Below, one piece after another: positions 1-5,203 of a stretch of DNA of 8,561 nucleotides. The stretch is from Phycisphaerae bacterium (GTDB lineage: Bacteria; Planctomycetota; Phycisphaerae; SM23-33): positions 1 to 8,561 of the forward strand of contig JAUWQU010000118.1 in assembly GCA_030610965.1 (NCBI GenBank), read 5' to 3'. The notes under the pieces were generated by a model. It made no database searches. It was not told the origin of the DNA and saw only the letters and a list, made by a program, of their open reading frames with translations. Positions within the stretch are counted from its first letter, which is position 1. Each line of letters starts with the position of its first letter. The translations under genes were made by a program, and so were the position numbers.

Positions 1-341
1 CCCACCGGCAGGACAGTCATTTGGAGCCGGCCGGCGACTTTGCGAAGCTCCATCGGGTCCAGGCCAGCGGCCCGCTTGGTCACGGCCTCATCAAAAGCCA
101 TCTTGTGGGCGGCTTTGGCGTCCGGTTTGGGCACCGGCCGGCAACGCATCTGGTGTGCGGCCATCTCTTCGGGGCTCGGCAACTGTCCGAACACGCTCGA
201 TTCCCGCGTGTAGAGCTCCTTGCCGGCCTCCCGAACCTTGTCAAGCTCCTGCTCCACTGTCCCCAGCGGCTGGGCCAGAACCGGCCCGCACAGCATCCCC
301 GCCAACGCCAGACAAACGAACAATGATTTCTCAAGACGCAT
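1..341 (-). CDS. Secreted protein of unknown function, N-terminal part
   Basis: The reading frame starts at ATG 341-339 and stays open to the window edge, giving 113 codons of the N-terminus. A good ribosome site (AGGAG) lies 7 nt upstream of the ATG. Residues 1-23 form a typical Sec signal peptide: charged MRLEK start, hydrophobic core, and cleavage after VLA, followed by QPLGTVEQ. Cys18 is preceded by Leu, so a lipobox is unlikely. The mature part begins with a charged, helix-rich stretch (about residues 28-50), followed by a Pro/Lys-rich stretch. No catalytic motif is visible in what remains and I do not recognise the family. It has its own ribosome site and a gap of more than 300 bases upstream, so it probably starts its own transcript. 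The exported location is well supported; the function is unknown. Confidence 0.72.
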   Translation of the reverse strand, partial: MRLEKSLFVCLALAGMLCGPVLAQPLGTVEQELDKVREAGKELYTRESSVFGQLPSPEEMAAHQMRCRPVPKPDAKAAHKMAFDEAVTKRAAGLDPMELRKVAGRLQMTVLPV

Positions 342-350
342 GGGTATCTC

Positions 351-360
351 CTAGATCTAG
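351..360. promoter_or_regulatory. 10-bp perfect palindrome touching the ribosome site of the secreted-protein gene
   Basis: CTAGATCTAG is a perfect palindrome. On the minus strand its last two bases are the first two bases of the AGGAG ribosome site of the gene starting at 341. It has no loop, so a protein-binding site is more plausible than an RNA hairpin. It could also be chance. No clear -35/-10 pair was found between it and the ECF gene. Confidence 0.25.
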
Positions 361-505
361 TAGATAAGGTCCACTTCTCTACAATGCGGCGAGCGCAGAT
401 TCGGACCGCACTTTTGCCACAAGGCGGGAACCGATAAATGTGCCGGTTGCCGTTTTCTTTGAACTTCCCGCCACCGCCGCGCGAAGCGCTTGAGATGGAC
501 CAAAG

Positions 506-527
506 AGCGAGCCCGCAGGGGCTCGCT
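506..527. repeat. 9-bp perfect hairpin in the 342-702 intergenic region
   Basis: AGCGAGCCC, loop GCAG, then GGGCTCGCT form a perfect 9-bp stem. A run CTTTG follows on the minus strand and TCCG on the plus strand, so there is no real T tract and it is a poor intrinsic terminator. It may be a REP-like dispersed palindrome or a weak terminator. The rest of the gap (342-702) holds the palindrome at 351-360 and an AT-richer stretch around 561-580 with CATATA twice, 10 bases apart. I see no convincing promoter pair and no gene. Confidence 0.45.
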
Positions 528-702
528 TCCGTTGCCATTCCTGATTGAGCGGCAGGGCTGCATATAGCCGCATATAACTATTTTGCCGTGAAATCGCATT
601 TCCTATGTTGAGATTCCACGTCTCCGCGCTGTTTATAAGTGGAGCGGATAGTCACTTCTGCGCCAGGCACTTTCAGCAAGGCCCTTGGAGGCCTCAAGTT
701 AC

Positions 703-1230
703 ATGGATAGGACTACACCAGACGGAGAGTTTGTTCAGCGGCTTATCGCCGTGCAGGACCGCCTCTACGCCTATATTTTCTCCCTGGCCGGGGACACCAA
801 TGCCGCTGACGACGTGCTCCAGCAGAGCAATATCGTGCTGTGGGAAAAGGCCGACCAGTTCCGGCCGGGCACCGATTTCGGCGCCTGGGCGTGCAGCGTG
901 GCCCATTACGAGGTCCTGGCCTGGCGCAAGAAGCGCGGCCGGGACCGCCTGCTCTTCGACGACCGCGCGCTGGGGCAACTGGCCGGCGAGGTCGAATCGT
1001 TCTCAGCCCAGGCCAATGACCTCCGCCTCGCCCTTCGCCACTGCGTGGAACTGATGCCCCCCCGCCAGCGAAAACTGCTGGACATGCGGTACGTTCCGGG
1101 CATGACTGTAGGGAAGATAGCCCAGCAGCTCGCCCGCTCGGCCGCCTCGATTTCCCAGACCCTTTACCGCATCCGCGCCGCACTGGCGGATTGTGTCGAG
1201 CGATCTCTGGCCAAGGAGGGCCCGGCGTGA
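703..1230 (+). CDS. ECF-type RNA polymerase sigma factor (Rhodopirellula/Verrucomicrobium type)
   Basis: A 175-residue sigma-70 family protein that would direct RNA polymerase core to a small set of promoters. Sigma region 2 spans about residues 10-80. It contains the helix DVLQQSNIVLWEKADQF (37-53) and the DFGAWACSVAHYEVLAWRKK stretch (58-77), a pattern typical of planctomycete and verrucomicrobial ECF factors (TIGR02989 type). Sigma region 4 spans about 110-169: LMPPRQRKLLDMRYVPGMTV leads into a helix-turn-helix (KIAQQLARSAASISQTLYRIR). Length is normal. ATG 703 is chosen because GGAGG at 687-691 serves it, though the 11-nt spacing is long. A TTG at 685 in the same frame would add six residues but lies upstream of that site. 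The next gene overlaps it by 4 bases and resembles the start of a FecR-like anti-sigma protein, the usual partner. Its target promoters are unknown. Confidence 0.93.
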   Translation: MDRTTPDGEFVQRLIAVQDRLYAYIFSLAGDTNAADDVLQQSNIVLWEKADQFRPGTDFGAWACSVAHYEVLAWRKKRGRDRLLFDDRALGQLAGEVESFSAQANDLRLALRHCVELMPPRQRKLLDMRYVPGMTVGKIAQQLARSAASISQTLYRIRAALADCVERSLAKEGPA

Positions 1231-1451
1231 CCATATCCCCCCGCAATCCCGACCCGCTGCATGAGACGCTGGCCAGGCTCGTCGAGGGCGCACTCGACGA
1301 GGCGGCCCGGAGTGAGCTGGCCCGGCAAATCGCCGACGACCCCGAAACCCAGCAGCGATACATCCAGTTCATGGCCACCCAGGCCATGCTCGAGCGCGAG
1401 ATGCGCCGCAACCAGTCTGTTAAATGGGTTGCATCCCATGGCCTTCGATAG
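1227..1451 (+). pseudogene. Truncated FecR-like anti-sigma factor (N-terminal cytoplasmic part only)
   Basis: GTG at 1227 overlaps the sigma-factor stop in a GTGA arrangement. AAGGAGG at 1213-1219 lies 7 nt upstream, so coupled translation is likely. The 74-residue product begins with a helical segment (HETLARLVEGALDEAARSEL), then DDPETQQRYIQFMATQAMLE. This resembles the start of planctomycete FecR/LamG anti-sigma proteins, where a short cytoplasmic sigma-binding segment precedes a membrane helix and a large periplasmic part. Here the frame ends at TAG 1449-1451, shortly after REMRRNQ, with no membrane segment. The last dozen residues (from about SVKWVASHG) look unlike the family and may come from unrelated DNA joined near 1417-1421. 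Probably a remnant. It could instead be a soluble minimal anti-sigma protein that still binds the sigma factor. Confidence 0.68.
1424..1439. repeat. Short inverted repeat at the likely truncation junction of the anti-sigma gene
   Basis: ATGGG, loop TTGCAT, then CCCAT form a 5-bp inverted repeat just where the anti-sigma reading frame stops resembling its family. It could mark the edge of foreign or rearranged DNA filling 1420-1496, or be chance. The rest of 1452-1496 holds no gene. Confidence 0.2.
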
Positions 1452-1496
1452 GCAAGACGTCACGAAACCGTTCCACGCGAATTGCGGATGAACCAC

Positions 1497-1535
1497 AAAA
1501 AAAAAGCCGCCGTCGAGCGGGGCTCGCCGGCGGCT
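1497..1535 (-). terminator. Strong Rho-independent terminator of the esterase gene
   Basis: On the minus strand, AGCCGCCG (revcomp of 1528-1535) pairs with CGGCGGCT (revcomp of 1505-1512). After one mismatch an inner 5-bp stem (CGAGC/GCTCG) closes a 3-nt loop, and nine T residues follow (A9 at 1497-1505 on the plus strand). The hairpin begins 22 nt past the esterase stop codon. The A tract on the other strand means it would work poorly for transcripts from the sigma-factor side. Confidence 0.9.
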
Positions 1536-1557
1536 GAAACGATTTCGCAGGTGCGGT

Positions 1558-2835
1558 CTACTTGGCCAATTCCAGCATCTCCAGACCACAGGCGTAGCCG
1601 AAGCGTGCGAAGAATCGTGCGCTGCCGAGATAATGGTACGGCCGATCGCTGCCGGCGTTGTTCCACTCGCTAAAACGATGCCGCCACACGTTGTAGTTCG
1701 GGACGATTGCGTAGTCGTAATACGGATAGCTTTCCACCGCCGTCACCGTGCCGGTGAACTCGGGCAGGGCCGCGGCCTGACGCTGAGCGACCGCCACGGT
1801 ATGTTCGGCGGTTTGCTTCTTGCCCAAGGCGACGGCTTCGGCATGCGAGAGGGTCGCGTAGTCGGCGCCCTTGGCCATCGAACTGGTGCCGATCACGCCA
1901 ATCACGAAAGGAAGTTTCGGGGTCTTGAACTCGGTGCGGATATCGCGGATGAAGTTGCCCATGTGTTCCTGGTACCGGGTGGGCTTGTCGCCGAATTGAT
2001 CGTTGAAGCCCTGGAACCAGTAGAAGCCCGCAATCTCATACCCGGCCTTCGCATCGAAGCTGGGGTGATAGTCCGACATGTTGCTCAGCACGTTGTGGAT
2101 CGTCTTGACCATTTCCTGGTACTTGGGGCCCGGCGCCGGGGCAGGTTCGGCTTCGTCGCCGATCTTCTTGGACGAGGGCGGACGGAAGCCGGTGTCGATC
2201 GCGATGCCGCCCCAAGAAACCTTGATGACCAGGACGGGGGCGTCGATCTTGCCTTCCAGGGCCATGCCGAAGCCATACTCCGGTCCGATCTGCTTGGCGT
2301 TCGAACCGCAACCGGGCGCCATGGGGCCGACAATTCCGGTCGCCTGCTTGCTGCGATCGATCTCGCCGAAGGCGGCGACATGGACGTTCTTGCCCTGCTT
2401 GTATTGGATGCTCAGCATCAACTCTTTTTTCTGCCCGGCCAAGTCATCGACTTTCTTCTTCGCGGCTTCGTAGGCGGCCTTCTTCGCCACTGCTTCGGGG
2501 CTCTCCTTGTCCTTGCCCATCTTGAGCATCGCCTGCCGGGCCTTCTCGGTCGGCTCGACCAACGCGTCGATCTGCTTCTGCAGCGCTTTCATTTTCGGCA
2601 AGACGGTCTTGACCACCTTGTCGTAATCGACAATGAGCTGTTTCGCCAGTTCGGCGTCTTCCGCCCGCGGCGAATCCATCAGGTTGGCGAGCAAATGAGT
2701 GTTGCAGTGCCCGACCATGTTGGATTGGCCGGCCAGGATGAACACCTTGACGGGTTCGCCGGCGGTGGCGACGGTGGCCATGGCGCAGATGAGCACCACG
2801 AGCATCATGGCGCGAGTGAGGGAGCGCAAATTCAT
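1558..2835 (-). CDS. Secreted sialate O-acetylesterase-type (SASA domain) esterase
   Basis: A 425-residue exported protein of the SASA (SGNH-like) esterase superfamily, which removes acetyl groups from sugars such as sialic acids or acetylated plant polysaccharides. Residues 1-25 are a signal peptide (hydrophobic MLVVLICAMATVATA). The nucleophile block is VFILAGQSNM (31-40, Ser38). Further blocks are GPEYGFGMAL (184-193), VLVIKVSWGGIAI (201-213) and AGFYWFQGFND (269-279). SDRPYHYLGSARFFARFG (396-413) supplies the likely catalytic His401. Residues about 58-142 form a Lys/Glu/Ala-rich helical insert between the nucleophile block and the next block. The start is supported by AAGGAG at 2842-2847, 6 nt upstream of the ATG. 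It has its own promoter, leader and terminator, so it is probably monocistronic. Fold and catalytic class are well supported; the true substrate is not, and sialic acid should not be assumed. Confidence 0.92.
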   Translation of the reverse strand: MNLRSLTRAMMLVVLICAMATVATAGEPVKVFILAGQSNMVGHCNTHLLANLMDSPRAEDAELAKQLIVDYDKVVKTVLPKMKALQKQIDALVEPTEKARQAMLKMGKDKESPEAVAKKAAYEAAKKKVDDLAGQKKELMLSIQYKQGKNVHVAAFGEIDRSKQATGIVGPMAPGCGSNAKQIGPEYGFGMALEGKIDAPVLVIKVSWGGIAIDTGFRPPSSKKIGDEAEPAPAPGPKYQEMVKTIHNVLSNMSDYHPSFDAKAGYEIAGFYWFQGFNDQFGDKPTRYQEHMGNFIRDIRTEFKTPKLPFVIGVIGTSSMAKGADYATLSHAEAVALGKKQTAEHTVAVAQRQAAALPEFTGTVTAVESYPYYDYAIVPNYNVWRHRFSEWNNAGSDRPYHYLGSARFFARFGYACGLEMLELAK

Positions 2836-2848
2836 TTCGATCTCCTTG

Positions 2849-2907
2849 TCCGGGATTTCCCGGATGGCTTCCAGCCGACGACCTTCGTCGGCCTTTCTGA
2901 TGATCTT
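2849..2907 (-). promoter_or_regulatory. Structured 5' leader element, copy 1 (esterase gene)
   Basis: In the mRNA direction this stretch holds two hairpins. The first is a perfect 8-bp stem, GCCGACGA / TCGTCGGC, around a 3-nt loop (2874-2892). The second is a 6-bp stem, TCCGGG / CCCGGA, around a 4-nt loop (2849-2864), ending one base before the ribosome site. The stretch aligns without gaps to 7754-7812, ahead of the URO-D gene, with 42 of 59 identical positions. At the fourth pair of the first stem the two copies carry G-C and C-G, a compensatory swap. It may be a regulatory leader, an mRNA-stabilising hairpin, an operator or a dispersed repeat. Confidence 0.6.
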
Positions 2908-2930
2908 ACCACGGGCCGCGACGTTAGCAA
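2903..2930 (-). promoter_or_regulatory. Probable sigma-70 type promoter of the esterase gene
   Basis: On the minus strand TTGCTA (2930-2925) and TAAGAT (2908-2903) are separated by 16 bases. Transcription would start near 2896, placing the hairpin at 2874-2892 at the very 5' end of the message, about 60 nt before the start codon. The hexamers are each a fair rather than perfect match. Position between the transposase stump and the gene supports the call. Confidence 0.5.
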
Positions 2931-2990
2931 ATGCCCTTTCTGCTCATCGGCGAGACAGTTCGGTCGCTTCCAGGCCATGATGCTGCCCAA

Positions 2991-3011
2991 AACGCCCTGC
3001 GTAGGGGCGTT
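2991..3011 (-). terminator. Possible weak terminator after the transposase stump
   Basis: AACGCCC, a 7-nt loop, then GGGCGTT form a perfect 7-bp stem. On the minus strand the hairpin ends in GTTTTGGG, a short T run only. It lies about 70 nt past the transposase stop and upstream of the esterase promoter, where it could keep read-through out of the esterase unit. It could also be part of the insertion-sequence end. Confidence 0.35.
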
Positions 3012-3079
3012 CATTGTCGATCCGCGCAGACCATCCCCGTCGCCTCCGCGTCCTCCGGCTGTCTCGACGGTTCTCGCCG

Positions 3080-3382
3080 TCATCCCGGCGCCGTCTCGGG
3101 CAGACGCAGCCGTCGAATCCGCTCCAGGATGGCCCGGAAGAGCCATCGGGGTACGGCCACCTCGGCCATCTGGAAGATGACGTATCGGGCATGCGTTACC
3201 ACCTTGGCCCCGATCTTGATCAGCTTCTCCCGCAACGTCGTTAGCGACCAGTGCTTCACCGATCGGGGCAGTGCCAGCCGACGCAGGAAGTTGCCCAAGT
3301 TGTACGCCAGAGCGAACAGTTGAAGCCGCACTTGATTGTCCGCGAAGTCGAAGGGTCGGATTCCGCAAAGACGGCTTGTCAC
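3080..3382 (-). pseudogene. IS1380-family transposase, C-terminal remnant
   Basis: The translated stretch from about FADNQVRLQLFALAYNLGNF through SLTTLREKLIKIGAKVV to FQMAEVAVPRWLFRAILERI matches the conserved C-terminus of IS1380-family DDE transposases. These move an insertion sequence by cut-and-paste and are normally over 400 residues long. Only about 88 residues are left (3346 to the TGA at 3080-3082). Upstream of about 3346 the frame no longer looks like transposase and meets a TAG near 3415-3420. The GTG at 3380-3382 is only the first possible start in the leftover frame. The catalytic core and left end are missing, so the element cannot move itself. Terminal inverted repeats could not be identified. 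Confidence 0.82.
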
Positions 3383-3422
3383 GGCGTAGCGAAGCGAAGA
3401 CGGAAGACAGTCTATCTAGATC

Positions 3423-3530
3423 AAAGGGCGAGATGCCCGCACAGGTTAACGTGTCTGGAACCTGCTCCGAGAGATGCCTCCTCTCCTGACCGGCGCGATT
3501 GACTTACCGTGCGGCACTCGCCCCTTTTTT
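3423..3530 (+). ncRNA. Long bulged hairpin ending in T6: possible small structured RNA or terminator
   Basis: The left arm (3423-3445) and right arm (3507-3527) pair over about 20 bp with single-base bulges: AAA/TTT, GGGCGAG/CTCGCCC, TGCC/GGCA, GCAC/GTGC and GG/CC. The right arm runs straight into six T residues (3525-3530). The enclosed 61 nt can form a smaller hairpin (GAGAG 3469-3473 with CTCTC 3481-3485). Together this looks like a 108-nt structured transcript with its own termination signal on the plus strand, or a leader/attenuator upstream of the lipoprotein operon. I found no SRP, 6S, RNase P or tmRNA signature and no convincing promoter in front, though TATCTA at 3413-3418 is a candidate -10. 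It sits beside the transposase stump and may belong to the same rearranged stretch. Confidence 0.42.
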
Positions 3531-3611
3531 ATTGGCGACCCTCGAAGGGAACGAAGAGGGCAAGAAGGGGGCAGACGAAAAGGGGTCGTGAATGCTCCGT
3601 GGAAGCCCTAC

Positions 3612-3630
3612 TATATTGTTAACAAAGGAG
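3612..3630 (+). promoter_or_regulatory. Candidate -10 box overlapping a palindrome ahead of the lipoprotein operon
   Basis: TATATT (3612-3617) overlaps the perfect 10-bp palindrome TTGTTAACAA (3616-3625). AAAGGAG follows at 3624-3630 but has no plausible start codon at the right distance. A -35 partner is not clear. The palindrome overlapping a -10-like box about 90 nt before the start codon would fit an operator. The stretch 3531-3611 is purine-rich and shows no gene. Confidence 0.3.
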
Positions 3631-3707
3631 TTGTACCTGGGGATTTAAAGGGCTACACGATGGTGCATGAGCACAACCAGCAAACCGCCAATCATGGGAG
3701 ACGCACT

Positions 3708-5183
3708 ATGGGCACTTCGAGCACGATAAGCACAATGAACGCCGCAAGGATCCTCAAGCGACTGGCCACGACATCCACGTTGCTGCTGCTGGGTGTCGGG
3801 GCTGTCATGTCCGCCGGATGCTTGCCGCGACGACTCGTCGTCTGGTCGCCCGACGCCAGCCGAGCCGTCGTGATGGACTCCAACTCCACCAGCCTCTGCG
3901 ACGGCGACGGAAAACTCGCCAGGCTGGACATCGGCATTGTCCAGGCCGCGGCCTGGATGCCGGACTCCAAACGCGTTCTGCTGGCCGTGCATAAGTCCGC
4001 CGACAAATGGGCCGACCTGGCCAAGGCGCTCGACGAGCCGACCCGCCAGGCCGTCATCGCCGCCGCCGACGAGTTGGAGAAAGCCATCCTGGCCAAGCCG
4101 GCCGACGAGAACCTTTCCGACGACGTCGTGCAGGCCATCGTCGAGGACGTCTTCGAGGACCGCGCCAGCCTCGTCGCGCCCGCGCTGCTCCACCTGCGCG
4201 ACAACCGCCCCGCCGCCCTCCGCAAGCGGTTCGGTGAGAAATGGAAGGAGATGGCCAAGCTGTCGGTCCCCTACAGCCAACTCCGCCTGTTCGACCTGAA
4301 GGGCATGTCGCTCAAACCCGCCGCGGCCATACTCCATTCGCTCAAGGGAATCAACGAAATCCGACTCGCCCCAAACGCAAAGGCAGTCGCCTTCGTGACA
4401 GGCTCCGACCGCACGAAGGACGGCTTTACGCTCCACGTGGCGCCTCTGACCGCCAACGCCGCACCACGCGAACTGGCCGACGGGGTATCCTTCTTCTCCG
4501 ACTGGTCCGCCGACGGCCAGCACGTTGTCTACATCCGGTCGGCCGGGGCCGAGGACGCAAAGCCGGTGAAAGTCGGCTCGCTGAGCAGACGACAGGTCGC
4601 CGGCGCCGATGGAAACCTCCTTGCCGAGGCCCCGCCCGCCGAGAACCTCGCCACGCTCGTCTTCGATAACCTCCTGGCCGTCAGATGTCTGCCGGATGGG
4701 CGAATCCTGTTCGCATCCGCCGATATGACGCTCCCAGCCGCCGTCGATACACCCAGGCCAATCTCGCTGTTCGCATTCAAGCCGGGCGAGCCCGGCCAGG
4801 TCACGCGAGTTATCCCCCGCCAGGCCAAAACCCAGCTTCCGCCGAGCCCCGTGTTCGACCTCAGCCCGAACCATAAGCTAATCTGCATGACCGACGACGC
4901 AAAGGTCTGCGTGGTGGCCCTGGCCGATGGGCAGATAACGTGGGTGCAGAAAGCCGAAGGCAAACTCCGGGCGCTCCCCTCCTGGCGCACCGCGGGCGAA
5001 CTGTGCTTCATAATCCCCGCCACCAAGGAAGACCCCCACAGCCGAGCCGAAGTAGCCCTATGGTCAGCCGGCAAGACACGAGTAATCAGCACCAACTGGC
5101 CCGACAAAGTAATGGAGAAACTGACCTTCATCCCGTCCCAAAAACAGCCCCCCACAACCGCCCCGACGACCGAGCCGAAGTGA
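3708..5183 (+). CDS. Lipoprotein with TolB/PD40-like beta-propeller repeats
   Basis: A 491-residue exported protein. ATG 3708 is chosen because GGGAG (3696-3700) lies 7 nt upstream and it gives a clean signal sequence. The frame is open back to 3474, but that extension shows no ribosome site or export signal. Residues 14-37 form a lipoprotein-type signal with Cys38 in MSAGC. Propeller-like PD40 motifs follow: WSPDASRAV (46), WMPDSKRVLL (83), LAPNAKAVAF, WSADGQHVVY, LPDGRILFAS and LSPNHKLICM, spread over the rest of the chain. A charged helical insert of about 95 residues (roughly 95-190) interrupts the first blades. The C-terminus is a low-complexity QKQPPTTAPTTEPK tail. TolB-like propellers usually bind proteins or peptides; no catalytic motif is seen. 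The next gene starts about 20 nt downstream, so the two are probably one operon. Confidence 0.82.
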   Translation: MGTSSTISTMNAARILKRLATTSTLLLLGVGAVMSAGCLPRRLVVWSPDASRAVVMDSNSTSLCDGDGKLARLDIGIVQAAAWMPDSKRVLLAVHKSADKWADLAKALDEPTRQAVIAAADELEKAILAKPADENLSDDVVQAIVEDVFEDRASLVAPALLHLRDNRPAALRKRFGEKWKEMAKLSVPYSQLRLFDLKGMSLKPAAAILHSLKGINEIRLAPNAKAVAFVTGSDRTKDGFTLHVAPLTANAAPRELADGVSFFSDWSADGQHVVYIRSAGAEDAKPVKVGSLSRRQVAGADGNLLAEAPPAENLATLVFDNLLAVRCLPDGRILFASADMTLPAAVDTPRPISLFAFKPGEPGQVTRVIPRQAKTQLPPSPVFDLSPNHKLICMTDDAKVCVVALADGQITWVQKAEGKLRALPSWRTAGELCFIIPATKEDPHSRAEVALWSAGKTRVISTNWPDKVMEKLTFIPSQKQPPTTAPTTEPK

Positions 5184-5203
5184 CAAACTTCATGAGGCGC
5201 CAA

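Noticed and set aside
545..578. A promoter for the ECF gene using TTGAGC with TATAGC or TATAAC
   Set aside because: The spacers are 12 and 22 bases, outside the workable range, and no better pair was found.
357..599. An 80-codon minus-strand frame and overlapping frames in the left intergenic region
   Set aside because: Arg-rich translation with no domain, no ribosome site, and it runs through a strong hairpin; nothing supports coding.
1633..3180. A 515-codon open frame on the plus strand, longer than the esterase gene it overlaps
   Set aside because: It is antisense to the esterase, which has a signal peptide, all SASA blocks, a ribosome site, a promoter and a terminator. The plus-strand frame shows no export signal or domain and is kept open by the GC-rich codon pattern.
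3423..3530. Reading the hairpin as SRP RNA, 6S RNA or a known riboswitch
   Set aside because: The conserved SRP apical loop sequence is absent, the length is too short for 6S RNA, and no riboswitch core I know could be matched by eye.
3474..3707. N-terminal extension of the lipoprotein gene back to 3474
   Set aside because: It would run through the T6 hairpin and a gene-free stretch, has no ribosome site, and would place the signal peptide internally.
3645..4874. A 409-codon open frame on the minus strand opposite the lipoprotein gene
   Set aside because: Gly/Val/Arg-rich low-complexity translation, no recognisable domain, and it is opposite a gene with clear lipoprotein signal and propeller repeats.
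4940..5203. N-terminal extension of the second propeller gene back to 4940
   Set aside because: It overlaps the end of the lipoprotein gene out of frame and would bury the export segment; good start sites exist at 5204 and 5192.
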